Of a DNA stretch of 64,000 nucleotides, positions 8,275 through 16,232 are shown piece by piece (position 1 is the first letter of the stretch; every line of letters begins with the position of its first letter). Position numbers and translations under genes: made by a program. The notes under the pieces are model-generated. The model was not told the DNA's origin, ran no database searches, and saw nothing but the letters and a program-made list of their open reading frames with translations. This DNA is from Thermonema lapsum (GTDB lineage Bacteria > Bacteroidota > Bacteroidia > Cytophagales > Thermonemataceae): assembly GCF_011761635.1 (NCBI RefSeq), contig NZ_JAASRN010000004.1, positions 1 through 64,000 of the forward strand, given 5' to 3'.

Positions 8275-8505
8275 ATGGCGCCATATTGTTACGTCACTAA
8301 ATCGTACATTAGCTGCGTTGTAGAGTTAAAGAAAAAAGAAGAATTACTGAACCTCGAACCTCTGAAAATAGAAAAAGAGGTGATTTATGGAGGTTTTTCT
8401 GATGTCTTAGAGGCAGGCTTTGCTTATGAGAATTCGGCAACTACGAATAACCATAACTGTGGTAACTGCGGGTGCATTAAAATTTCTATTAGGATAAGAC
8501 AGTAA
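8275..8505 (+). CDS. Putative RiPP precursor peptide A, double-glycine leader and CxxCxC core
   Basis: A 76-residue small protein from the ATG at 8275 (a GTG at 8260 is also in frame). No named family is recognised. The middle part is charged and helical (VELKKKEELLNLEPLK), ending in a double-glycine site VIYGG at residues 37-40. After the cut, a 36-residue core would begin FSDVLEAGF and carry three cysteines at 62, 65 and 67 (NCGNCGCI) in an Asn/Thr-rich setting, then a basic tail. The neighbours are a second peptide with the same YGGFS junction, a radical-SAM/SPASM enzyme and a C39-peptidase exporter, which together support a precursor role. The true start is uncertain: residues 1-15 (APYCYVTKSYISC) look unlike a leader, so translation may begin later at a non-standard codon. 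Confidence 0.65.
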   Translation: MAPYCYVTKSYISCVVELKKKEELLNLEPLKIEKEVIYGGFSDVLEAGFAYENSATTNNHNCGNCGCIKISIRIRQ

Positions 8506-8511
8506 GTTGAT

Positions 8512-8535
8512 GTTGGGTAGGGGAGCCTACCCAAC
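8512..8535 (+). promoter_or_regulatory. Perfect 10-bp hairpin between the two precursor genes
   Basis: gttgggtagg (8512-8521) pairs perfectly with cctacccaac (8526-8535) around a 4-base loop. It begins only seven bases after the stop codon of precursor A. Only three T follow, so it is a weak terminator or an mRNA-stabilising end. Such a structure would let the first peptide be made in excess over the downstream genes. Confidence 0.6.
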
Positions 8536-8582
8536 TTTGAATCTCTAAATATTTTCAAGAAAAAGCTAAAAAGTTCGATGTT

Positions 8583-8912
8583 ATGAAATCACTACCTTTC
8601 ATTCCAGAACTACTTTCAGACGAAGAAAACCACTGCTTGTATGGCGGATTCTCGGAGTGTTTGACAGGAGGCGGGCACACCGCAGCAGGTACCAACGACA
8701 AAGAGTTGTGTGGTTTGGTGATAAACTGGAATTGTGATGCGCGAAAGGATTCTGTGAAGGGTAAAAGCACACCTGTCAAGCTCGTTGAATTTTCCTTTGT
8801 ACTTGGAGACGGTAACCAAGAGAAAGGACTACGGATTGTTTATGACTCAGCAGGCGTAAGAAAGAAGCTTATCGTTCCACTCGACGGAAATACAATCTCT
8901 TCGGATAAGTAA
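8583..8912 (+). CDS. Putative second double-glycine peptide/protein of the RiPP cassette (B)
   Basis: A 109-residue protein starting at ATG 8583. A short 22-residue leader (IPELLSDEENHCLYGG) has the acidic pattern and Gly-Gly end of C39-processed peptides. The junction YGGFSE nearly repeats the YGGFSD of precursor A. Beyond it the protein has cysteines at 26, 43 and 51, a Gly-rich segment (TGGGHTAAG), and then a soluble-looking beta-type tail from about residue 60 to 109 with no cysteine. The mature part (87 residues) is long for a modified peptide. It may therefore be a second substrate, a bacteriocin-like protein, or a carrier of a modified N-terminal region. No named family is recognised. 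It lies 77 bases after precursor A and 163 before the radical-SAM gene. Confidence 0.6.
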   Translation: MKSLPFIPELLSDEENHCLYGGFSECLTGGGHTAAGTNDKELCGLVINWNCDARKDSVKGKSTPVKLVEFSFVLGDGNQEKGLRIVYDSAGVRKKLIVPLDGNTISSDK

Positions 8913-9075
8913 CCAGGGACAAAGGGCTGTTCACCGGGGATAACAGTAAGACGCAAAATTGGCATCGACTTATGCAACGCATCTGCTTTCTGTATGTAGC
9001 ATGAAAGAAAGCAGAGAGGTAGGGTTTTGTCATTCTTGAAGTTTAGCTGTTCATCGACTACAAAGACATTTTGCC

Positions 9076-10395
9076 ATGAAACTAAGCCGATACAATAACA
9101 TAGTACCGTACAAGAGTAAGTATGCCCTTTTCAATGCTTTCAGCAAGAAGGTTATTTTTATAGAGCCATTGCTCAAAGACCTGCTCGAAAGCGCTGCGCA
9201 TCATGGTGTGGAAGAGCTGGCACAAGTGCACCCGCAATTCTATGATTATCTCTGCCGTCATGAGTTCATCATAGATGACAGTGTAGATGAGCTGGAACGC
9301 CTGAAAGAGAAAGTGTGGGCTATAGACAACGCCACTCATACCTTTCAGCTGATTATCAACCCTACCATGAATTGCAATTTCAAGTGCTGGTATTGCTACG
9401 AAACGCACATAAAAAATTCCCGGCTAAGCGAAGAGGGAGTGGCGCGGATGCTGCGCTTTATACAGCGCACAGTAGAGCAAAATCCCGACTTGCGCCATTT
9501 CATCATAAGCTTTTTTGGGGGAGAACCGCTGCTTTACTTCGAGCGTAATGTGAAGCCATTGATAAGTGAAGCAAAGCGTTTGTTGCAAGAAGCAGGCGTT
9601 TCTTTGAGCCTGCACTTTACTACCAATGGCTATTTGATAAATGAAGCCATGATTGATTTCTTTCTTAAAGAAGGCTTGTTGCCAAGTTTTCAGATTACCC
9701 TCGATGGCGACGAGCAAACCCACAACCGCGTGCGTTACGTGAACGAAAAGAAGGGCTCTTATCGTGAAATTGTGCACAATATTAAGCAACTTGCCATTGC
9801 CGGTTTGGGGGTCTCGGTGCGCATCAACTACACGGCTGCCAATATTGCTTCGGTGAAACAGGTGCCCTATGATTTTGCAGAGCTTCCTGCCGAAGCCAAA
9901 TCTCACATAAGCTTTAGCTTTCATCGGGTGTGGCAAGACACAGAAGGCGACGTTAAGGAAGAGGTAGCAGCAGCTATGGAGGTGGTACGGGCAGCAGGAT
10001 TTCCTGCTATAGAACAGTCAGCGGTGGACGCTGTCGAAGCTTCGTGCTATGCCGACAAACGGCAGAGTGCCGTCATCAACTACAACGGCGACGTGTATAA
10101 GTGCACGGCGCGCGACTTCAAACCTGAAAACCGAGTGGGCTATCTTGCTGAAACAGGGGAGATTGTATGGGAGGACGACCATCTCGAGAAGCGCATGAAT
10201 ATCAAGTTTCGCAACCGCCCTTGCTTAAGCTGCCGCATACAACCGCTGTGCAATGGGGGCTGCTCGCAACAGGCAATCGAACATGTGGGCGAAGATTACT
10301 GTGTGTATAACGGCGATGAACGTGAAAAAGACTACGTGGTTATTCAGCATATCGAACGTATTCTGCTTGCCCAGACACATAAAGCAGTGGGCTAA
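9076..10395 (+). CDS. Radical SAM/SPASM peptide maturase
   Basis: A 439-residue radical S-adenosylmethionine enzyme. The 4Fe-4S cluster that splits SAM is bound by C100, C104 and C107 (CX3CX2C in NCNFKCWYCYE). FFGGEPLL follows as the SAM-contacting GGE motif. The C-terminal SPASM domain is complete: C324 and C343 upstream, then CX2CX5CX3C at 383, 386, 392 and 396, and a last Cys at 409, enough for two auxiliary clusters. Residues 1-90 form a separate N-terminal region (YNNIVPYKSKYALFNA...), as in RiPP maturases that bind a leader peptide there. Enzymes of this type make thioether, carbon-carbon or similar cross-links in peptides; which reaction occurs here cannot be read. It follows two candidate substrates and overlaps or abuts the exporter gene. 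Confidence 0.93.
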   Translation: MKLSRYNNIVPYKSKYALFNAFSKKVIFIEPLLKDLLESAAHHGVEELAQVHPQFYDYLCRHEFIIDDSVDELERLKEKVWAIDNATHTFQLIINPTMNCNFKCWYCYETHIKNSRLSEEGVARMLRFIQRTVEQNPDLRHFIISFFGGEPLLYFERNVKPLISEAKRLLQEAGVSLSLHFTTNGYLINEAMIDFFLKEGLLPSFQITLDGDEQTHNRVRYVNEKKGSYREIVHNIKQLAIAGLGVSVRINYTAANIASVKQVPYDFAELPAEAKSHISFSFHRVWQDTEGDVKEEVAAAMEVVRAAGFPAIEQSAVDAVEASCYADKRQSAVINYNGDVYKCTARDFKPENRVGYLAETGEIVWEDDHLEKRMNIKFRNRPCLSCRIQPLCNGGCSQQAIEHVGEDYCVYNGDEREKDYVVIQHIERILLAQTHKAVG

Positions 10396-10399
10396 ACGT

Positions 10400-12595
10400 G
10401 TGCCTTTTGTACCTCAACTCGAAAGTGCCGACTGTGGTCCTGCTTGCCTTGCTATGATTGCCCGTTATCATGGCATAAAGGTGCATGTGAAGCAATTGCG
10501 TGCACTGGGCAAGCTGTCGCGCCTGGGGGTATCAGTAGCACAACTGCTGCATTTGGCGCAGCAGATAGGTTTGGAAGCGAAGGCATACAAGGCATCGCCC
10601 GGGGAGTTGGAACAGCTGCCACTGCCTTGCATTCTTTTCTGGAAACAGGACCACTATGTAGTGCTGGAAAGGATAAGCCGGAAGAAGCAAGATGCTAAGA
10701 GGCGCTTTACGCTTCTGGACCCTGCCTATGGGCGTGTGCAGCTTACCGAAGAGGCTTTTTTGAACGAGTGGCTTGCTGGGCAGCCCAAAGGGATTCTCAT
10801 ATATTTGCAACCTGCCTCTATGGCGTCGCCTCTCGATTTGCCGCCCGTACAGAACGAGGGCATGCGCCATGTGCTTCGTGAAATCACCAGCTTTTTGGCT
10901 CGCAGAAAAGGGGCTTATGTAGGAGGTCTGTTGCTGATTATAGGAGGCATGGCAGCCAACTGGTACACGCCCAAGCTCTTCCAAGAGGTCATCGATGAAG
11001 GCATCATGCAACGGGACATCGGCATGGTACTGGCATTGTTGTTGGCGCAGATGGCGCTTTTCTTTGGCAGTTTTATAAGCGAGTCGTGGAGCACGGTGGT
11101 TTTTACCCGTTTGAACTTGGGGCTTTCGTTGCATCTGCAAGAGCATATGTTTCGTTATCTCACACGCTTGCCCCTTGCGTATTTCGATGCCCGCATCAAT
11201 ACTGAAACCTTGCAGCGCTTGGGCGACTTGTCGGAGGTGCGTCGGTTTGTGGCATGGCAGCTTATGAGTCTGCTGTTGCACCTAAGCAATATCTTGATAT
11301 TCGGCTTTTTGCTTTATCGTCTCAGTGCGCTGGTTTTCTGGATATACGTGGGCTTCACGCTCTTGTCTGTAGGCTGGGTAATGCTTTTTCTGCGCCACCG
11401 TCGTGCACTGAATTATGCCAATGCGCTGCTCAAAAGTAAGCTGAATCATCTGTTATATGAGTTTGTGACCAAGATGCAGGAGTTGCGTATTTATCGTGCA
11501 CAAGACCGGCGCCTTGATAAAATTATGCATTTGTCTGAAGAGCAAAACCGCCAAGAGTGGCGTGACCTGTGGTTGAATCTTTATCAAAATGCAGGTACAA
11601 CGCTCTTCGGCAAGCTGAAAGACGTAGCAGTAGTGGCGGTTTGCGCTTATTTGATTATCCTCAAGCAGGAGTTGTCGTTGGGCGTACTCATGAGCGCCTC
11701 GTTCATCATTGGGCAACTAAGCGCACCGGTCAATGCTTGGCTTTTTAGTGTGGATGAGCTGCAGAGCTTTCGCATTGCCCAAGAACGCCTGGGGCTTGTA
11801 TTTGAGCAAGCACCCGAGCAACCCCCCGGACGTAAAAAGCCTTTGCCTGAATCCATTCAAACACTAACCATCCGCGGGCTTTCTTTCTACTATCCGGGGT
11901 ACGAACACCGTTTGATTCTTGACGACATTCATTTGGAAATACGTCGAGGTGAAAAAGTAGCCATTGTAGGGAGCACGGGCAGTGGAAAAACCACACTCAT
12001 GCGTTTGTTGCTGGGCTATTATTTTCCTGTCAAAGGCGATATACTGCTCAATGGGCAGCCCCTGTGGCATTACGACATAGACGCATGGCGCACACGCTGT
12101 GGGGTAGTTCTGCAAGATGGTTCTATTTTGAGCGGTACAGTAGCAGAAAATGTAGCACCCGGTGTGGAACAGCCCGATATGCAGCGTATAGAAGAAGTGT
12201 GCCGCTTGGTCTGTTTACATGACGACATCATGAAGCTGCCCATGCGTTATCAAACCAAGTTGGGTGGGGTGGGCATGCAGTTGAGTGGCGGGCAGCAGCA
12301 ACGTTTGCTCATTGCCCGTGCGCTTTACCACCAACCCGACATCCTTTTCTTGGATGAAGCCACCTCTGCACTGGATGCGGCTACCGAGCGCGCCATTGTA
12401 AAGAACCTTTCTGCTTATTTGCAGCATCGTACAGCTTTCATCATTGCCCACCGTTTAAGCACAGTGCGTAATGCCGACCGCATCATAGTGCTGGAAAATG
12501 GACGCATAGTAGAAACAGGTAGCCATGAGGAACTTCTATACCGGCAAGGGCTTTATTATCATCTTATCAGCAATCAGTTGGCATTAGGAAGCTGA
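10400..12595 (+). CDS. Peptidase-containing ABC transporter (C39 domain, bacteriocin/RiPP exporter)
   Basis: The protein joins a C39 cysteine peptidase, a six-helix membrane domain and an ABC ATPase. It should cut leaders after Gly-Gly and export the peptide across the inner membrane. With the GTG start at 10400 (731 residues) the catalytic Cys is residue 12 (ADCGPACLAMIARYHG). The His is in DHYVVLE and the Asp in LLDPAYG. The ATPase has Walker A GSTGSGKTT near residue 524, signature LSGGQQQR, Walker B ILFLDEATSALD and an H-loop IIAHRLST. The frame is open upstream to 10253, with ATG at 10316 and TTG at 10367 inside the maturase gene. I prefer GTG 10400 because C39 domains normally begin only about 10-15 residues before the Cys, and it lies 5 bases after the maturase stop. 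Confidence 0.93.
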   Translation: MPFVPQLESADCGPACLAMIARYHGIKVHVKQLRALGKLSRLGVSVAQLLHLAQQIGLEAKAYKASPGELEQLPLPCILFWKQDHYVVLERISRKKQDAKRRFTLLDPAYGRVQLTEEAFLNEWLAGQPKGILIYLQPASMASPLDLPPVQNEGMRHVLREITSFLARRKGAYVGGLLLIIGGMAANWYTPKLFQEVIDEGIMQRDIGMVLALLLAQMALFFGSFISESWSTVVFTRLNLGLSLHLQEHMFRYLTRLPLAYFDARINTETLQRLGDLSEVRRFVAWQLMSLLLHLSNILIFGFLLYRLSALVFWIYVGFTLLSVGWVMLFLRHRRALNYANALLKSKLNHLLYEFVTKMQELRIYRAQDRRLDKIMHLSEEQNRQEWRDLWLNLYQNAGTTLFGKLKDVAVVAVCAYLIILKQELSLGVLMSASFIIGQLSAPVNAWLFSVDELQSFRIAQERLGLVFEQAPEQPPGRKKPLPESIQTLTIRGLSFYYPGYEHRLILDDIHLEIRRGEKVAIVGSTGSGKTTLMRLLLGYYFPVKGDILLNGQPLWHYDIDAWRTRCGVVLQDGSILSGTVAENVAPGVEQPDMQRIEEVCRLVCLHDDIMKLPMRYQTKLGGVGMQLSGGQQQRLLIARALYHQPDILFLDEATSALDAATERAIVKNLSAYLQHRTAFIIAHRLSTVRNADRIIVLENGRIVETGSHEELLYRQGLYYHLISNQLALGS

Positions 12596-12694
12596 AAAAA
12601 ACAACCAGACCAGGCAACCATCTTAACCAAAAAAGCATCTTGGTAAGTAGGAAATATTCAACATCATCCACTGAACCTTAAAAAGTAAAAGAGC

Positions 12695-15088
12695 ATGAAA
12701 AAAGCACTATTTCTTCTCTTGTTTTCGGTTTTGCCACTACAAGACCTTTTGGCACAAAGGCAGTTGAGCGGTTGTGTACAAGACGAAGGGGGAGGCTTGC
12801 CCTATGCTACGGTTCAGCTGACCGACTCGGCAGCAGTTACTTTATCGACAGCAGCAGACGAGCGTGGATGCTTTCAGCTGCAAGTGCCTGAATCGGGTGT
12901 CTATCATTTGTGGATTACCTACGTGGGGTACGAAGATTATTACCAGCAGGTAGAGATAACCCAAGACACCCATCTGGAAATTCGGATGCAACCGGGTATA
13001 CAGTTGAAGGGTGTGGAAATCACTGCGAGCAAGCCTTTGATAAGTCCTACTGCCGACGGTATGACAATGAGTTGGTCAAATACCGAAGCCTTGAAAGGGC
13101 TCACAATGCAACAGGCATTGACACGCTTGCCGATGCTGCGCAAGAAGGCAGACGGCTTACCGGAGATGGTGGGCAAAGGTCGGACGGTGTATTACTTGAA
13201 CGGTCGGCGTTCGTTTTTGCCGCAGGAGCAAATAAAAACTTTGTTGGAGAGCCTGCCTGCTGAGGAGATTGAGCGAGTGGAGTTGGTGTTAAACCCCGGC
13301 GCCGAGTATGATGAACAAGGCGATGTGGCTATTGTAAAGATATATTTGCGCAAGGGTAGCCTGTATTCCCGCTATTATTTGAATGCATGGACACTTCAGA
13401 GAACCTTCAATTCGCAAGGTGGCAATCTTACATGGGCAAAACAAGGGAAATGGAACTCTACCTTGACGCTTGGTGCGAGCAATAACATAACGTACCACAT
13501 TTACAAGAACGACATCATGGAGCGGGATGGGAGTGCTGCTTCTTACAATGATTCACGAAATATAGGCAGAGGGGGACTTGCCACTTGGCTTAGTTGGATA
13601 GCTTCTCATACCAAGCCCTCGGGGCAGCTGTGGGAAGTGCAGATGTCGGGACATTACAGCACGAACCAAAACTCACCTTCTCGGGATTTCAACAACTTCC
13701 GTCAAGAAAGGTATGTGGGCAATACTGTGCAGACTGTAGCCATGGGCAAGCAAAACAATTCCACGATGGGTATAGACGGAGGAGGGACTTTGGGGCTGTT
13801 CTATGAGCAACCTTTGAAGAAAGGGAAGCTTACACTGAACACTGTTTTCAGCTACTACAACAAAGAAACCGAAGGCATTATGAGTTATGAGGACTATTTG
13901 AGCAATGATGAAGACCGTCGTCGGCAGTATGTGCTTCAAAGCATACGCAGCCTGTACAACAAAGTAGATTATGAAGGTGCCTTGTCAGAAAAGAGTGTGT
14001 TGATGGCAGGGGTTTATGGGGCTTATTCGGTAAACGGAAACGACACGCGTTGGTGGCAGTGGCAGCAATCGGGTTATGTGCTTGAGGAAAAGAATAGTTT
14101 TGTGTATGACTACCGGGAGCATTACATCACGCCCTATGTGGCATGGCGGAAGCAGTGGTCGGCGCGTTGGCAGTCGAAGGTGGGTTTGCGTGTAGAGAAC
14201 ACCTTCAATGAAGGTTTTTTAAATGGGGAGCGTAAGTTTGAAAATACTTACTTCAACCCGCTGCCGGATTTGAGCATTTTGTTTGTGCAGAACGAGAATC
14301 ATACATGGCAACTGCAAAGCCGGGGCAGTATTCGGCGTCCTGCTTTCTGGGAGTTAAACCCCTATCGTTTCTACTCGGCGCCTAACTATTATGTAGAGAA
14401 CAATCCCTTTTTGCAGCCTTCTTACAACATAAGCAACACCTTATCACACATCATCCGCCAAAAAATTGTTTTAGGGCTTGTGTGGAGTTACACTGGTCGG
14501 CAAAGTGCACAGATGCTCTTGGAAGATGAAGAGGGCAACAACGCCTACAAGCGCCTGAATGCCGCAGACTTCCATAGTGGAAGTATTTTTGCCAACTATA
14601 CCGAGAGCTTTTGGCAGGAGCGGGGGCAATTGAATCTTTCTGCGTATGGTGGTTATTTTCAATATTTACCCTACACTGCCTACGAGAGCATCATTTCAGA
14701 TGCTATCAACTTTACTTGGAGCACATCGGGCACCCTTACTTTGGTGCCTGTTCAAAAGGAGGGCAAAGTGTTAAGTGTGGATATAGGAGGCTACCTGCAA
14801 GGACCGTTTAACCAAATGAACATGCAAATAGCACCGCTCTTTTCTTTCTACGTAGATACTAACTACAATTTTGGCGATTGGACGATAAGCCTGATTACCG
14901 ACGACCTTGGGAGAAACTACATATCGCGCTTGGATGTGAATATGTATTCAAGGATAAGCAAACAATGGATGTATCAAGACGCGCGTTATGTGCAGCTGCG
15001 GGTGCGCTACAGCTTTGGCAGCCGCATTGCTAAATCGCAAGAAGGGCGTTTGGATAAAGGCGATATAGGGCAGCGTGTGGGTAAGTAA
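12695..15088 (+). CDS. TonB-dependent-receptor-like outer-membrane beta-barrel protein in the RiPP cassette
   Basis: A 797-residue exported protein. A signal peptide covers residues 1-20 (ends LLAQ). A CarboxypepD_reg-like beta-sandwich follows to about 105 (LSGCVQDEGGGLPYATVQL...). A plug-like region spans about 115-220, with the usual 'EEIERVELVLNPGAEYDEQG' pattern. The rest is beta-strand-rich with alternating aromatic residues, ending VRYSFG near the C-terminus. This matches the Bacteroidota outer-membrane barrel family related to TonB-dependent receptors. It starts 99 bases after the exporter and ends at a terminator, so it probably belongs to the same unit. It could bring the peptide across the outer membrane, re-import it with a bound ligand, or give self-protection; the sequence does not decide. 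Confidence 0.85.
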   Translation: MKKALFLLLFSVLPLQDLLAQRQLSGCVQDEGGGLPYATVQLTDSAAVTLSTAADERGCFQLQVPESGVYHLWITYVGYEDYYQQVEITQDTHLEIRMQPGIQLKGVEITASKPLISPTADGMTMSWSNTEALKGLTMQQALTRLPMLRKKADGLPEMVGKGRTVYYLNGRRSFLPQEQIKTLLESLPAEEIERVELVLNPGAEYDEQGDVAIVKIYLRKGSLYSRYYLNAWTLQRTFNSQGGNLTWAKQGKWNSTLTLGASNNITYHIYKNDIMERDGSAASYNDSRNIGRGGLATWLSWIASHTKPSGQLWEVQMSGHYSTNQNSPSRDFNNFRQERYVGNTVQTVAMGKQNNSTMGIDGGGTLGLFYEQPLKKGKLTLNTVFSYYNKETEGIMSYEDYLSNDEDRRRQYVLQSIRSLYNKVDYEGALSEKSVLMAGVYGAYSVNGNDTRWWQWQQSGYVLEEKNSFVYDYREHYITPYVAWRKQWSARWQSKVGLRVENTFNEGFLNGERKFENTYFNPLPDLSILFVQNENHTWQLQSRGSIRRPAFWELNPYRFYSAPNYYVENNPFLQPSYNISNTLSHIIRQKIVLGLVWSYTGRQSAQMLLEDEEGNNAYKRLNAADFHSGSIFANYTESFWQERGQLNLSAYGGYFQYLPYTAYESIISDAINFTWSTSGTLTLVPVQKEGKVLSVDIGGYLQGPFNQMNMQIAPLFSFYVDTNYNFGDWTISLITDDLGRNYISRLDVNMYSRISKQWMYQDARYVQLRVRYSFGSRIAKSQEGRLDKGDIGQRVGK

Positions 15089-15115
15089 GTCCACAACGCA
15101 TGTTTTCAGAGAAAG

Positions 15116-15149
15116 CAGGTGCTCTGTTTAGGAGGGCACCTGTCTTTTT
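15116..15149 (+). terminator. Intrinsic terminator ending the RiPP cassette
   Basis: A 7-bp stem (caggtgc at 15116-15122, gcacctg at 15136-15142) is followed by tcttttt, 28 bases after the barrel protein's stop. Confidence 0.75.
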
Positions 15150-15185
15150 GTGTATGAATAAAAAAATCGTGGGGATTGTGAATGC

Positions 15186-15222
15186 AATAAAAAAGCAAGC
15201 TTTGTTTGCAGAAGCTTGCTCT
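15186..15222 (-). terminator. Intrinsic terminator of hemC (minus strand)
   Basis: A 9-bp perfect stem (agcaagctt at 15194-15202, aagcttgct at 15212-15220) is followed, reading on the minus strand, by a run of T. Confidence 0.8.
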
Positions 15223-15245
15223 GCACCAAAAAATAAAAACCCCTT

Positions 15246-16166
15246 TTACAACTGCGCTTTGATTTCTTTGAGTATGTCGCCGGCACCGGCTTGCAAAAGA
15301 CGTTCTGCCAGTTGCCTACCAGCGGCTTCGGGGGTTTCGTGCACCATGATGCTGTCCTGAATGGCTTGCTTGCCGTCGAGGCTCATCACACCGCCCAGCA
15401 GTTTCATTTGCCCATCCTTGTAGAAAGCATGTCCAAAGACAGGCACACTGCATCCACCCTGCAGGCGGGCAAGAAAAGCCCGTTCGGCGAGCAAGCAGGC
15501 TGCTGTAAGGGGGTGGTTTACCGCCTCAACGACTGCCCGGCGCAGGGCAGGCGCCAGCTCTTTGTGGGCTTCTATTGCCAGACTACCTTGCCCTACCGCG
15601 GGGGTGAACTGTTCTATGTCGAAGCGATGCACAATGAACGGGTCATAGCCCATGCGGTGTACGCCTGCATAAGCCAACAGCAGTGCATCGCACAAGCCTT
15701 CATCCATCTTGCGGAGGCGGGTTTGCAGGTTGCCGCGCACTTCCACCACTTCCCAATGGGGATAATACCGCCGAATGAGCGCTCGGCGGCGCGTAGAAGA
15801 GGTGCCCACCCGTAAAGGTTTTTGTAGGGAGAGTGTGGTATTTCGGCTTACCAATACATCATAGGCACTTTCCCGCTCACTGAAAGCAATCAGTTCCAAG
15901 TCGTTGGGCAGAGCAGAAGGCACATCTTTGGCGCTATGCACGGCAATGTGTACTTCGCCGCTGCGCAGCATGGCTTCCAGCTCTTCTGTAAAGACCCCCT
16001 TGCTGCCTATCTTCGACAAGGAGCGGTCAAGAATCTTATCGCCTTTGGTTTCTATGGCAACCAATTCGGCTTGCAGCCCTTTTTGGCGCAGCAGCTCTGC
16101 TACGTGTTCGGCTTGCCACAATGCCAATTGGCTGCGGCGTGTGCCTATGCGTATGGTATTGCCCAT
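15246..16166 (-). CDS. hemC: Hydroxymethylbilane synthase (porphobilinogen deaminase)
   Basis: A 306-residue cytoplasmic enzyme that joins four porphobilinogen units into hydroxymethylbilane in heme synthesis. The cofactor-binding cysteine is C239 in LQGGCSVPVFG. Other marks are RIGTRRSQLALWQAE at the N-terminus, HSAKDVP at 77-83 with the catalytic Asp, GTSSTRRRA at 121-129 and RGNLQTRLRK at 144-153, where the arginines hold the substrate. The length matches the family. It lies 66 bases after the stop of the PorP/SprF-like gene on the same strand and may be cotranscribed with it. No other heme genes are in the window. Confidence 0.96.
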   Translation of the reverse strand: MGNTIRIGTRRSQLALWQAEHVAELLRQKGLQAELVAIETKGDKILDRSLSKIGSKGVFTEELEAMLRSGEVHIAVHSAKDVPSALPNDLELIAFSERESAYDVLVSRNTTLSLQKPLRVGTSSTRRRALIRRYYPHWEVVEVRGNLQTRLRKMDEGLCDALLLAYAGVHRMGYDPFIVHRFDIEQFTPAVGQGSLAIEAHKELAPALRRAVVEAVNHPLTAACLLAERAFLARLQGGCSVPVFGHAFYKDGQMKLLGGVMSLDGKQAIQDSIMVHETPEAAGRQLAERLLQAGAGDILKEIKAQL

Positions 16167-16232
16167 GAGAAGGTTTGTTTGCTTTGCTGCCCAAAGCTAC
16201 AAAAGCACCTGCAAAAAGCGAAATGACAGTCA

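Noticed and set aside
8403-8412. YGGF at the leader end resembles the enkephalin start
   Set aside because: Four residues at a Gly-Gly cut site, with cleavage after GG, would not leave an opioid-type N-terminus; treated as coincidence.
8983-9014. Inverted repeat ctgctttc/gaaagcag before the maturase gene as a terminator
   Set aside because: The loop is 16 bases and no T run follows closely; too weak to list as a feature.
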